Part shown: positions 7,609 to 16,570 of the stretch, in pieces
Layout: each line of letters starts with the position of its first letter
Position numbering within the stretch: position 1 is the stretch's first letter
From: Mangrovihabitans endophyticus
GTDB taxonomy: Bacteria > Actinomycetota > Actinomycetes > Mycobacteriales > Micromonosporaceae
Direction: 5' to 3'
Length of the DNA: 47,623 nucleotides
Assembly (NCBI RefSeq): GCF_014646155.1
Contig: NZ_BMMX01000043.1
Coordinates: 1 to 47,623, forward strand
Made by a program: the position numbers and the translations under genes
The notes under the pieces: generated by a model
Told to the model about the DNA's origin: nothing
The model's input: only the letters and a program-made list of their open reading frames with translations
The model's database searches: none

Positions 7609-8916
7609 CTACTTGAGGGGCCAGATGCCGATCGAGGCGTCCATCCGGCGGCACACGAGCACGTCCCGGGTCGTCTGGCAGTCGCCGGAGACGTCGCGGG
7701 CCGCGCCGATCAGCCGCACGGTCATGCTGTCCAGGTCGATCCGGCCGTACCACGCCACCGGGCCGTTCGATTCCTCGCGCAGCCCGATCCGGTCTCCCCC
7801 GGACGCGACGGAGTTGACCACGGTCCACTTGTCGAACGTGCCGAGCACCCGGCCGGTCGCCGGGTCCAGGATGCCCGGCCCGGCGGCGTCCACCGGACCG
7901 CTGCCTCCGTAGACGGGGTAGGCCAGCAGGTTGTCGCCCACCTGGCCGGTGGCCGACCAGCGGTACGAGCGCCACAGCTTCCGCCCGGTCGCCGCGTCGA
8001 CCGCGGTGGTGCCGCCGGACCGGTGGATCACGCAGATGATCGCCGCGCAGCTCGGGTTGACCCAGCTTCCGGTCAGGTCCAGCGAGGTGCGCCAGAGCCG
8101 GGTCAGGTCGCCGGTCCGGTACGCCATCGTGCCACCGGGCACGCCGACCAGGATGCTGTCGCCGGCCTGCCACAGCGGGCCCACCGGGGTCGGCACCGTG
8201 GTGGCGGCGATCGTCGCGCCGGTGCGGGAGCTGCGCACCGTCAACCGGCCGTCCGGCTCGACGGCGGTGATGAGGGCGGTGCGGCCGGTCTCCCCGGTTT
8301 CCGGGTCCGCGAGGGCGGCGGTGACGTCCACCCGTCCCGGCACGCGGACCGACCAGCGCCGGCGCCCGGTGGCCAGGTCGACGCCCTGATACACCTCGCC
8401 CGGCCCGGCGTCCTCCGTCTGGAGCAGGAGCAGCGAGTCCGGCACCGAGATGCCGATCACCGACGCGGACCGCCGCCACAGCGCCCGGTCACCACCGGCG
8501 GTCAACGCGACGGTCACCGTCGAGTCGGCCGATTCGGACCGGTACGACACGATCAGCGTGGCACCGGCCGCGGCGGCGAAGTAGATCTGCCCGGTCACCG
8601 CCACCGTGGTCCGCGACTCCAGCCGGCCCGACGGCAACGCGTACGCGCTGACCAGGTCGGTCTCCACCGCCGCCGTCCGCGCCGGATCCTCCCGGCTCAC
8701 CACGAAGAGCCGGTCCGAGGTGACGAACATGGTGTCGCCCAGCCGGGCCGGGATGGCCGTCGGTCCGGGCGGGGGCACCCGGTGCGCCCCGCCGGTCAGC
8801 GTCGCCAGCATCGCGACGGCCAGCAGGGCGAGCACGGCGCGCCGGGGCACCGGCCGGGCGGTCGGCGACGGTGCCGGGCCGCGTGCCTCACCAAGATCGA
8901 TCAGCACGTCGCCCAT
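7609..8916 (-). CDS. Membrane-anchored PQQ-like beta-propeller protein (copy 1)
   Basis: 435 residues. A short cytoplasmic N-terminus carrying LIDLGEARG precedes one transmembrane helix (about 28-45, AVLALLAVAMLATL). The rest is an extracytoplasmic beta-propeller built from PQQ-like repeats, seen as recurring blades of the type DLATGRRRW, DAATGRKLWR and DPATGRVLG. Such propellers usually bind ligands or protein partners; residues for true PQQ-dependent dehydrogenase activity are not evident. No Shine-Dalgarno is seen. The start lies 39 bp after the previous propeller gene, suggesting co-transcription. The paralogues are divergent in sequence, so this is an old duplication. Confidence 0.88.
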   Translation of the reverse strand: MGDVLIDLGEARGPAPSPTARPVPRRAVLALLAVAMLATLTGGAHRVPPPGPTAIPARLGDTMFVTSDRLFVVSREDPARTAAVETDLVSAYALPSGRLESRTTVAVTGQIYFAAAAGATLIVSYRSESADSTVTVALTAGGDRALWRRSASVIGISVPDSLLLLQTEDAGPGEVYQGVDLATGRRRWSVRVPGRVDVTAALADPETGETGRTALITAVEPDGRLTVRSSRTGATIAATTVPTPVGPLWQAGDSILVGVPGGTMAYRTGDLTRLWRTSLDLTGSWVNPSCAAIICVIHRSGGTTAVDAATGRKLWRSYRWSATGQVGDNLLAYPVYGGSGPVDAAGPGILDPATGRVLGTFDKWTVVNSVASGGDRIGLREESNGPVAWYGRIDLDSMTVRLIGAARDVSGDCQTTRDVLVCRRMDASIGIWPLK

Positions 8917-8955
8917 GGGGCCATTGTGCGCGTCGCGCGGCGCAACGCCGCGGGC

Positions 8956-10335
8956 TCACACGCGATACGACCAGACCTGAATCCCGGCCGGCGACAGGCA
9001 TGCGATGTGGCGTGTCCCGGCGCGGCAGGCCACCATGCGGGCGTCCGCGTACCCGAGCGGCTGCACCGCGACCGCGCCCGGCAGCACCGCGCCGAAGACC
9101 GTGCCGTGCGATCGGACGTTCCTGGTCACGATCAGCGGCCCGGGTTCCGGCACGTCCAGGTAGGCGTCCCAGGCATGCAGGTCGGTCCGGGTACGGCCGG
9201 TGTCCGCGTCGACCGTGCGCAGCGGCCGGACGTTCGACTCACCGGCCTCCAGCAGCGTGTCCGGGTCCAGTGCCAGCAGGCTCCGCCCGCCGTTCGGCCG
9301 CCAGCGCACCGTTCCGGTCGCCGGATTCAGCACCGCCGGTCCCGGCCCGTCGTTTGCGCACAGCACGCCCGAGCAGTTCGCCGCGCTGCCCGGCACGGGT
9401 ATGTCCGGGCGCTGCCACAGCCGGCGCAACGTGGCGGTGTCGTACCCGGTGACCCTCCCACCGTCGCCGTACGCGCCGGAGTACACGCGCAGCACGTCCC
9501 CGACGATGTCCGAACTCAGCCCGGCCGCGCCGCGCAGCTCGTCCAGCTCGCGACGGCGCAGCACCGCACCGGTCGCCGCGTCACGCAACACCAGCCGGGT
9601 CGCGGTGAGCACCAGGACCGAGCCGGGCGCCGCGTCGGGCTGCGAGACGCCCACCGAACCGGGCTCGGCGGTGCGCCAGAGCCGTCGGCCGGTGGCCAGG
9701 TCGACGCCGGTGAGCACGGTGCGTTCGGGCGGTTCCCGGTGCGCCACGCCGGACGGCGAGAAGTAGAGCATGCCGGGATCCCCCGAGGAGGTGTCGTAGA
9801 CGCTGCCCGGCCGGTACACCTGTTCCTGCACCACGCCGAGCCGTCCGCCGGGCACCGGGTCCACCGGGACGGCCGAGCGCCACCGCACGGCCCCGGTGTC
9901 GCGGTCCAGCACCAGCGTGTACGGGTCGAAGCTGACCAGCAGCACACCGCCCGACTCGCGCAGGGAGCCGGGACCGGGCATCAGCACGAGGCCCGGCGAC
10001 GGCGCGGGTTCCGGCGGGGTCAGCGTCACGCTCCACAGCCGCCGCACCGGGTCCAGCGACCAGGCCGTGGTGACATGCCGGTGTCCTTCACCGGCGATGG
10101 TGTAGAGGCGGTCACCGACGATCTGATAGTCGGCGTCGCTGCGGTCGCCGAGCGGAATCACCGGCAACCGGTGCCAGAGCACCGACCCGGTCGGCGCCGC
10201 CCCGCCCAGTGCCAGCACCAGGAGCGTCGCCAGCAGCAGCCCGACGTCGCGGTGCCGGCGGACCGGCGGCGTCGTCCCGGCGCCCGCCCGCGGAACGGGG
10301 CGGTCGAGCTCGATGAGGGCGGCTTCGTCGGTCAT
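8956..10335 (-). CDS. Membrane-anchored PQQ-like beta-propeller protein (copy 2)
   Basis: 459 residues from the ATG at 10335. The N-terminus (MTDEAALIELDRP) aligns with the other two copies. A transmembrane helix (about 33-50, VGLLLATLLVLALGG) is followed by a propeller with blades such as DRDTGAVRWRS, DLATGRRLWR, DAATGAVLRR and NPATGTVRWR. Four cysteines near the C-terminal end (NCSGVLC, VACRAG, IACLSP) may form disulfides outside the cell. An in-frame start 30 codons upstream would overlap copy 3 and add unrelated residues. A TATCCT hexamer at 10347-10352, 11 nt before the ATG, may give it its own almost leaderless transcript. Confidence 0.85.
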   Translation of the reverse strand: MTDEAALIELDRPVPRAGAGTTPPVRRHRDVGLLLATLLVLALGGAAPTGSVLWHRLPVIPLGDRSDADYQIVGDRLYTIAGEGHRHVTTAWSLDPVRRLWSVTLTPPEPAPSPGLVLMPGPGSLRESGGVLLVSFDPYTLVLDRDTGAVRWRSAVPVDPVPGGRLGVVQEQVYRPGSVYDTSSGDPGMLYFSPSGVAHREPPERTVLTGVDLATGRRLWRTAEPGSVGVSQPDAAPGSVLVLTATRLVLRDAATGAVLRRRELDELRGAAGLSSDIVGDVLRVYSGAYGDGGRVTGYDTATLRRLWQRPDIPVPGSAANCSGVLCANDGPGPAVLNPATGTVRWRPNGGRSLLALDPDTLLEAGESNVRPLRTVDADTGRTRTDLHAWDAYLDVPEPGPLIVTRNVRSHGTVFGAVLPGAVAVQPLGYADARMVACRAGTRHIACLSPAGIQVWSYRV

Positions 10336-10400
10336 GGTGATCGGCAAGGATACGACGGGATCGGGTGCGCGGGATACGGCGGAACCGGCGTCCGCCGACA

Positions 10401-11717
10401 TCAATGAAACTGCCGGTACGCCCACACGCGCAGCTCGCCGCCGCCGGATCGGCAGATCAGCCGGCCCGCAGCGGCCTGGCAGTCGCCGGCGCCCGGGGGC
10501 AGCTCGGACAGCGGCTGCGGCCAGGAGTTCCCCGGAGCGGCGACCGCCAGCAGCGTAGCGGCGCCGGCGTCCACCACCCGGGTGACCAGCAGATGATCAC
10601 CGGTCGCCGGGCCGCCCACGAGACGCCAGCCGGCCAGGTCGACCAGCAGCCGCCCGGTGCGCGGGTCGACCACCCCGATCGGATCGGTGGGCATGGTCGG
10701 CGCGGAGTAGGCGATCAGCAGGTCGCCGCGCTGCTCGACGTCGCGCCACCCGCTGCGGTGCCAGCGCTGCACACCGGTGGCCGGGTCGAGGGCGCGTACC
10801 CCCGCGGGACCGGCGAGGCAGGCGAGGTTCCCGCAGGCCCGGATCTCGTACGCGTCCCAGGCCGGGCGCCGCCACCGCGGTTGCAGAGTCTGCGGGTCGT
10901 ACGCGGAGACTTCCGGCCCGTCCGCGCCCGGGTGCCGCAGCAGGAGCATCCCCCCGACGACCACCGGGTTGTCCCCGCCGTAGTTGGCCGGCGGCAGCGG
11001 ACCGGTCGCCAGCATCCTGCCGGTGGCGAGGTCGTGCACCGCGGCCGTGCGGTTGTCGTGGACCAGCAGCATGCGGGGCGGGGTGTCGCCGTGACCGGGC
11101 GCCGCGAGCAGCACCGCCGTGGACGGCACGTCGACGCGCCAGAGCACCGCGCCGGTGCGCGGGTCGAGCGATTCGACCGGTCCCTGCACCCGCCGGGCCG
11201 GGCCGGAGCTGCGCACGTTCGAGGTGGCCAGCAGCACGTCGGTGCCGGACACCGACACCACGCGGCCGGCATGCCGCCAGCGCGCCGCCCCGGTGCGCAG
11301 CGACAACGCGGTCGTCCGCGGCTGCCCGTAGCTGCTGCTCCACGGACGCACCAGCACCAGGTCGGCGCCGGTGCGCAGCCGGTACGTCGCCGCGGTGTCC
11401 GTGGTGCTCCAGCGCAGCCGGCCGTCGGCCAGGTCGTACGACTGGAGGGTGCCGAGCGTCTGTGCGAGCAGTTGCGCCGAGTCGGTGACCGCGTAGGCGT
11501 CCGCCGGGCCGACCGGCACGCTGAACACCGGCTCCAGCGGCGGGGCCGGTGGGGCCGCGGATCCGCCCGCGCAGACCAGCACCAGCAGCGCCACCATCGC
11601 CGGCGGGAACCAGGGCGACGTGGTGGGCCGGGTGGGCCGTGAATAGGTCTCGGGTTCTCCGCGGTCCACTCCGAGATCGATGATCACCGTCGCGCCGCTG
11701 ATGGTGTCCGGGGCCAT
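10401..11717 (-). CDS. Membrane-anchored PQQ-like beta-propeller protein (copy 3)
   Basis: 438 residues and the first gene of the propeller series. The N-terminal cytoplasmic tail contains VIIDLGVDRGEPE, again the (I/V)-(D/E)-L motif. The transmembrane helix is near 41-55 (AMVALLVLVCAGGS). Blades include DLADGRLRWST, SLRTGAARWRH, DPRTGAVLWRV and DPATGVQRWH. It has a CxNLAC pair (RACGNLACLAG) like the CSGVLC and CAAIIC pairs at the equivalent place in copies 2 and 1, so a conserved disulfide is likely. There is no Shine-Dalgarno; TACTTT ends 6 nt before the ATG, consistent with a leaderless transcript. Confidence 0.87.
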   Translation of the reverse strand: MAPDTISGATVIIDLGVDRGEPETYSRPTRPTTSPWFPPAMVALLVLVCAGGSAAPPAPPLEPVFSVPVGPADAYAVTDSAQLLAQTLGTLQSYDLADGRLRWSTTDTAATYRLRTGADLVLVRPWSSSYGQPRTTALSLRTGAARWRHAGRVVSVSGTDVLLATSNVRSSGPARRVQGPVESLDPRTGAVLWRVDVPSTAVLLAAPGHGDTPPRMLLVHDNRTAAVHDLATGRMLATGPLPPANYGGDNPVVVGGMLLLRHPGADGPEVSAYDPQTLQPRWRRPAWDAYEIRACGNLACLAGPAGVRALDPATGVQRWHRSGWRDVEQRGDLLIAYSAPTMPTDPIGVVDPRTGRLLVDLAGWRLVGGPATGDHLLVTRVVDAGAATLLAVAAPGNSWPQPLSELPPGAGDCQAAAGRLICRSGGGELRVWAYRQFH

Positions 11718-11723
11718 GCTTCA

Positions 11724-11729
11724 AAAGTA
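11724..11729 (-). promoter_or_regulatory. Putative -10 (TACTTT), leaderless propeller-operon promoter
   Basis: TACTTT on the minus strand, followed by exactly 6 nt and then the ATG of propeller copy 3, with no Shine-Dalgarno. This is the spacing expected for a leaderless actinobacterial transcript. Confidence 0.5.
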
Positions 11730-11773
11730 ACGTTCCGATAACGAATCGCCTCGTGAAGCGCCGTGTCCGGATT

Positions 11774-13699
11774 TCACACTGTGCTGCGTGACTCCGCGGG
11801 GCTCTCCTCCAGGCCGGACACGTGCTCGGTGACGTCACGTGCCACGTCCTGGGCGGTGAGACCCACCGCGGCCAGGACCTGCGCCCGCGTGCCGTGCGGA
11901 TGGAAGCCGGCCGGCACCCCGAAGTCACGCACCGGCACCGAGACGTCCGCATCCCGCAGCCGCGCGGCCACCGCGTCGCCGACGCCGCCCGTCCGCACGC
12001 CGTCCTCCAGGGTCACCACCAGGCGATGCGAGCGAGCCAAGGCGGCGATCTCCACCGGTACCGGGCGCACCCACCGCGGGTCCACCACGGTCACCCCGTA
12101 CCCGTGCTCGGCGATCCGCTCGGCCACCTCCATGCCGAGCGCGGCGAACGCGCCGACGGCCACCAGCAGCACGTCGTGACGGTCGTCGGTGCGCAGCACG
12201 TCGACCGGGCCGACGCGGCGCAGCGCGGGCAGGTCCGCGGCGACCGAGCCGGTCGGGAAGCGCACGACGGTGGGACCGTCGTCGATCCCGACCGCCTCGC
12301 GCAGCTCCTCGCGCAACGTGGCGGCGTCCCGCGGCGCCGCGATCCGCAGGCCGGGGACCACGCCGAACACGCTCATGTCCCAGATGCCGTAGTGACTCGG
12401 CCCGTCCGGACCGGTCACGCCGGCCCGGTCCAGCACGAAGGTGACCGGCAGATGGTGCATCGCCACGTCCAGCAGCACCTGGTCGAACGCCCGGTTGAGG
12501 AAGGTGGCGTAGACGGCCACCACCGGGTGCAGGCCACCCATCGCCAGGCCGGCTGCCGAGGTCGCCGCATGCTGCTCGGCGATGCCCACGTCGTACGCCC
12601 GATCGGGGTACTTCTTGGCGAGCGCCGCGATGCCGGTGGGCTCGGCCATCGCCGCGGTGATGCCCACCACGTCGGGACGCTCGTCGGCCAGGGCGACCAG
12701 TTCCTCGGCGAACACGTGGGTCCACTTCACCGACGGCGCCGCCAGCAGCTTGCCGGTCTCCACGTCGAAGGCGCTGCTCGGGCCGTGCAGGCAGTCCGCC
12801 TCATCGTCCTCGGCCGGCCGGTAGCCGTACCCCTTGCGGGTCACCACGTGCACGATCACCGGCGCGTGGAAGCCCTTCGCCCGGCGCAACGCCGACTCGA
12901 CGGCCTGCTCGTCGTGCCCGTCCACCGGGCCCACGTATTTCAGGCCGAGGTCCTCGAACATCGGCTGAGGACTCACCGCGTCCTTTATTCCGCGCTTGAC
13001 CGCATGCAGCACCTCGTAGACCGGCTTGCCCACCATCGGCGTCGAACCGAGGGCGTCCTTCACCAGGTCGAGCACCTTTTCGTAGCCCGGGTTCAGACGC
13101 AGCGTCGACAGGTGATCGGCCAGCCCGCCGATCGTCGGCGCGTACGACCGGCCGTTGTCGTTCACCACGATGACCAGCCGGTTCTTCGCCGCGGCGATGT
13201 TGTTCAGCGCCTCCCAGCACATGCCGCCGGTGAGCGCGCCGTCGCCCACCACGGCCACCACGTGCCGGTCCTCGCCGCGCAGCGCGAAGGCCTTCGACAG
13301 CCCGTCCGCGTACGACAGGGCGGTCGAGGCGTGGGAGTTCTCGATGAGATCGTGCTCGCTCTCCGCCCGGCTCGGATAGCCGGACAGCCCGCCCTGACGG
13401 CGCAGCAGGTCGAAGCCGTCCTGCCGACCGGTCACCATCTTGTGCACGTACGCCTGGTGGCCGGTGTCGAAGAGCAGCCGGTCCTGCGGCGAGTCGAACA
13501 CCCGGTGCAGCGCCAGGGTCAGCTCGACCACGCCCAGGTTCGGGCCCAGATGGCCGCCCGTGCGGCTGACCTTCGCCACCAGGAAGTCGCGAATCTCGGC
13601 CGCCAGCACCGTCAACTGCTCCTGGCTCAGGCGCTTGACGTCGTCCGGCGAGGTGATCCCGGCGAGCAGGCCGGCGGGGGCGGGGAGGGCTTCGCTCAT
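11774..13699 (-). CDS. dxs: 1-deoxy-D-xylulose-5-phosphate synthase
   Basis: 641 residues, normal for the family. It condenses pyruvate and glyceraldehyde-3-phosphate to DXP, the entry step of the MEP isoprenoid pathway, also feeding thiamine and pyridoxal. Motifs: TGGHLGPNLGVVELT and HQAYVHK near the N-terminus, the thiamine-diphosphate motif GDGALTGGMCWEALNN...NDNGRSYAP, the transketolase Pyr-domain GIAEQHAATSAAGLA, DRAGVTGPDGPSHYG, and a C-terminal transketolase domain. The ATG at 13699 is chosen since residues upstream are unlike Dxs; TAGACT ends 8 nt before it. It is divergent from the dicarboxylate symporter. Confidence 0.97.
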   Translation of the reverse strand: MSEALPAPAGLLAGITSPDDVKRLSQEQLTVLAAEIRDFLVAKVSRTGGHLGPNLGVVELTLALHRVFDSPQDRLLFDTGHQAYVHKMVTGRQDGFDLLRRQGGLSGYPSRAESEHDLIENSHASTALSYADGLSKAFALRGEDRHVVAVVGDGALTGGMCWEALNNIAAAKNRLVIVVNDNGRSYAPTIGGLADHLSTLRLNPGYEKVLDLVKDALGSTPMVGKPVYEVLHAVKRGIKDAVSPQPMFEDLGLKYVGPVDGHDEQAVESALRRAKGFHAPVIVHVVTRKGYGYRPAEDDEADCLHGPSSAFDVETGKLLAAPSVKWTHVFAEELVALADERPDVVGITAAMAEPTGIAALAKKYPDRAYDVGIAEQHAATSAAGLAMGGLHPVVAVYATFLNRAFDQVLLDVAMHHLPVTFVLDRAGVTGPDGPSHYGIWDMSVFGVVPGLRIAAPRDAATLREELREAVGIDDGPTVVRFPTGSVAADLPALRRVGPVDVLRTDDRHDVLLVAVGAFAALGMEVAERIAEHGYGVTVVDPRWVRPVPVEIAALARSHRLVVTLEDGVRTGGVGDAVAARLRDADVSVPVRDFGVPAGFHPHGTRAQVLAAVGLTAQDVARDVTEHVSGLEESPAESRSTV

Positions 13700-13707
13700 G
13701 AGGGACG

Positions 13708-13713
13708 AGTCTA
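13708..13713 (-). promoter_or_regulatory. Putative -10 (TAGACT) of dxs
   Basis: TAGACT on the minus strand ends 8 nt before the dxs ATG, and no Shine-Dalgarno is present, so the mRNA would have a leader of at most a couple of nucleotides. Confidence 0.45.
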
Positions 13714-13821
13714 ACCAGCGGCCGCTCGCGCGCATCCGCTCTCGCCGTCCGTGCGCCCGGCCCGGCACAACGATGCCGCCGAGGTGATGACTCAGATCAC
13801 TTCACGCGGTAGAAACAAGTC

Positions 13822-15276
13822 ATGAGCGTCGATGACGGCCGCCGTACGCGCCGGGACCGCAGCCACATCCTCTACGTGTCGGTCCTGGTCGCGATGGCCC
13901 TCGGCATCATGGTCGGGTTCCTGTTCCCCGGGTTCGGCGAGAGCCTGCGCCCGCTGGGCACCGGGTTCGTGGACCTGATCCGCATGATGATCGCCCCGGT
14001 CATCTTCTGCACCATCGTGATCGGCGTCGGGTCGATCCGGCACGCGGCCACCGTGGGCAAGGTGGGCGGCCTGGCCCTCGGCTACTTCCTGATCATGTCC
14101 ACCGTGGCCCTCGCCATCGGCCTGGTGGTGGGCAACATCCTGCAGCCCGGCGCCGGGCTGCACCTCAGCGACGAGCTGGCCGCCACCGGCACGGCCCAGG
14201 TCGGCGAGGAGGCGACGGGCACCGTCGACTTCATCCTCGGCATCATCCCGGACACCTTGTTCTCCGCCCTGACCGGCGATCAGGTGTTGCAGACCCTGCT
14301 GGTGGCGCTGCTGGTCGGCTTCGCGATCCAGGCGCTCGGCTCGAACGGGCAGCCGGCCATCCGGGCGGTCATCGTCCTGCAACGTCTGGTCTTCAAGATC
14401 CTCTTTATGATCATGTGGCTGGCCCCGATCGGCGCGTTCGGGGCGATGGCCGCGGTCGTCGGCGCCACCGGGCTCGACGCGCTGAAGAGCCTGGCCACCA
14501 TCATGGTCGGCTTCTGGACCACCTGCCTGATCTTCGTGCTGATCGTGCTGGGTCTGCTGCTCCGCCTGGTCGCCGGGATATCGATCTTCAAGTTGCTGCG
14601 CTACCTGGCGCGCGAGTTCCTGCTGATCCTGTCCACGTCGTCCTCGGAGTCGGCGCTGCCCCGCTTGATCGCCAAGATGGGGCACCTCGGCGTCAGCCGG
14701 CCGGTCGTCGGCGTGGTGGTGCCCACCGGCTACTCGTTCAACCTCGACGGCACGGCCATCTACCTCACCATGGCCTCACTGTTCGTCGCCGACGCGATGG
14801 ACAATCCGCTCTCCGTGGGGCAGCAGATCTCCCTCCTGCTGTTCATGATCGTGGCGTCCAAGGGCGCGGCCGGCGTCACCGGCGCCGGGCTCGCCACGCT
14901 GGCCGGCGGCCTGCAGAGTCACCGACCCGATCTGGTCCCCGGCGTGGGCCTGATCGTCGGCATCGACCGGCTCATGTCCGAGGCGCGCGCGCTCACCAAC
15001 TTCGCCGGCAACGCCGTGGCCACGGTGCTGGTCGGCGCCTGGACCAACGAGCTCGACCGCGAGCAGGCCCGGCTGGTGCTGGCCGGCCAGGCGCCGTTCG
15101 ACGAACGCACGCTCAGTGACGACCCGCACAGCGAGACCCACCACGAGCCGGGCCTCGCCCAGCCCAGCGCGACGACGGACGACGCCGCCACAGAGCGTCC
15201 TGGCGCGACGCTCGGCGCCGCCACGCATCCGGAACCGGACGGCACCGAGACCACCCACCAGCGTCCGGTCCCATGA
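13822..15276 (+). CDS. Dicarboxylate/amino acid:cation symporter (DAACS, DctA-like)
   Basis: 484 residues. It imports C4-dicarboxylates (succinate, fumarate, malate) or acidic amino acids with Na+ or H+. About eight membrane helices and two re-entrant loops are expected. Diagnostic stretches are MMIAPVIFCTIVIGVGS, the serine-rich hairpin STSSSESALPRL, the TM7 signature YSFNLDGTAIYLTMA and the C-terminal GIDRLMSEARALTNFAGNAVATV. The last 60 residues are a hydrophilic Thr/His/Pro-rich tail absent from Escherichia coli DctA. Which substrate it uses cannot be read from the sequence. It converges with the RNA methyltransferase gene, with only 7 bp between stops. Confidence 0.93.
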   Translation: MSVDDGRRTRRDRSHILYVSVLVAMALGIMVGFLFPGFGESLRPLGTGFVDLIRMMIAPVIFCTIVIGVGSIRHAATVGKVGGLALGYFLIMSTVALAIGLVVGNILQPGAGLHLSDELAATGTAQVGEEATGTVDFILGIIPDTLFSALTGDQVLQTLLVALLVGFAIQALGSNGQPAIRAVIVLQRLVFKILFMIMWLAPIGAFGAMAAVVGATGLDALKSLATIMVGFWTTCLIFVLIVLGLLLRLVAGISIFKLLRYLAREFLLILSTSSSESALPRLIAKMGHLGVSRPVVGVVVPTGYSFNLDGTAIYLTMASLFVADAMDNPLSVGQQISLLLFMIVASKGAAGVTGAGLATLAGGLQSHRPDLVPGVGLIVGIDRLMSEARALTNFAGNAVATVLVGAWTNELDREQARLVLAGQAPFDERTLSDDPHSETHHEPGLAQPSATTDDAATERPGATLGAATHPEPDGTETTHQRPVP

Positions 15277-15283
15277 CAGCGCG

Positions 15284-16570
15284 TCAGCGGGTCGGGTCGG
15301 TGCCGTCCGGGGTCAGCAGCGCCACGCACTCCACGTGCTGGGTCATCGGGAAACAGTCGAAGGCCCGCAAGGCCGCCAGGCGGAAGCCGGCGGCCCGGAA
15401 CGTGGCGATGTCGCGCGCCAGCGCGGCCGGGTCGCACGCCACGTAGGCCACCGCCCGCGGCCCCGCCCGGGCGATGGTGCGGACCACCGTCGCGCCCGCA
15501 CCCGAGCGCGGGGGATCCAGCACCACCAGATCGACCGGGCCGGTGAGCCGGCGCCGGGTCAGCGCGGCCTGCACGGTGGCCGCGACCACCTCCAAGCCGC
15601 GCAGGTCGGCCAGATTATTTCGTGCGGCCGCGACTCCGGCCGGCGCGGACTCGACCACCACGGCACGCCCGCCGGTGCGGCCGGCCACGGCCGCCGCGAA
15701 CAGGCCCGCGCCGCCGTACAGGTCCCACACCGACTCCCCCTGCGCCGGCCGCAGCATGTCCAGGACGACCTCGCAGAGCACGTCCGGCGCCGACGGATGC
15801 ACCTGCCAGAACGCCTCCGTGGGCAGGTGCCACTCGCGCCCCGCGGCCGACTCGCGCACCTGCGCCGGGCCATGCCGCACGACGCCCCGCGGGCCGGGCG
15901 CATCCCGCGCGTCGTCGCCCGCGTCACCGCCCGCGTCACGGGTCGACACGCTCACCTCGCCGTCGGCGGACGTCACCACCTCGATCGCCGACTCGGTCGG
16001 CCACGACCGCGCCAGCAGATCCAGCGACTGCACCCGGGGGTGTGCGATGAGGCAGCGATCCACCGGCACGACCTGGTGCGAACGATGCTGGAGCAGGCCG
16101 GCCCGCCCGGCCGCGTCCACCGCGTACCGCACCCGGGTCCGCCAGCCCAGTGAACCGCCGGGGAGCTCCTCGACCCGTACGCCGAGGGCCTCGACCTCGT
16201 CCTCGGTCAGGCGGGCGAGCCGGGTCAGTTGCTCGCGCACCACGGCCGCCTTCCACTCCCGCTGCGCCCGCGGGGCGACATGCTGCAGGTCGCACCCGCC
16301 GCAGCCACCCGGATGCGCGTACCGGCAGGGCGGGGTGACCCGGTCGGCGGACGGCGAGTGGATCTCGACGGCGTCTCCCCGCAGATGTCCGCGGTGCCGC
16401 TCGGTGATCTCGACGGTGACCCGTTCGCCGGGCAGCGCGTGCCGGACGAACACCACCCATCCGTGGTCGCCGCCGATCCGGGCGACGCAGTGCCCGCCGT
16501 GCGCGACCGCTCCCACGGTGACCGTTACCCGATCGCCCTCCACCAGGTCCGGTGCGACGTCGTCGGTCAT
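15284..16570 (-). CDS. TRAM-domain class I SAM-dependent RNA (uracil-5-) methyltransferase, RumA/RlmCD/TrmA family
   Basis: 428 residues. An N-terminal TRAM RNA-binding domain (about 1-60, GDRVTVTVGAVAHGG) precedes a cysteine cluster PCRYAHPGGCGGCDLQ that, with a later cysteine (DRCLIAHP), should ligate a 4Fe-4S cluster. The C-terminal methyltransferase has the SAM motif DLYGGAGLFAAAVAG, the catalytic-base motif LDPPRSGAG and the nucleophile-cysteine motif YVACDPAALARD. It probably makes 5-methyluridine in rRNA or tRNA; which RNA is uncertain. Its ATG overlaps the permease stop (ATGA), so the two are translationally coupled, an arrangement also found in mycobacteria. Confidence 0.92.
   Translation of the reverse strand: MTDDVAPDLVEGDRVTVTVGAVAHGGHCVARIGGDHGWVVFVRHALPGERVTVEITERHRGHLRGDAVEIHSPSADRVTPPCRYAHPGGCGGCDLQHVAPRAQREWKAAVVREQLTRLARLTEDEVEALGVRVEELPGGSLGWRTRVRYAVDAAGRAGLLQHRSHQVVPVDRCLIAHPRVQSLDLLARSWPTESAIEVVTSADGEVSVSTRDAGGDAGDDARDAPGPRGVVRHGPAQVRESAAGREWHLPTEAFWQVHPSAPDVLCEVVLDMLRPAQGESVWDLYGGAGLFAAAVAGRTGGRAVVVESAPAGVAAARNNLADLRGLEVVAATVQAALTRRRLTGPVDLVVLDPPRSGAGATVVRTIARAGPRAVAYVACDPAALARDIATFRAAGFRLAALRAFDCFPMTQHVECVALLTPDGTDPTR

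Noticed and set aside
7609..11717. True PQQ-dependent dehydrogenases
   Set aside because: The proteins are half the usual length, single-pass anchored, and lack visible catalytic Asp/Ca2+ and PQQ-disulfide features; only the propeller repeat is shared.
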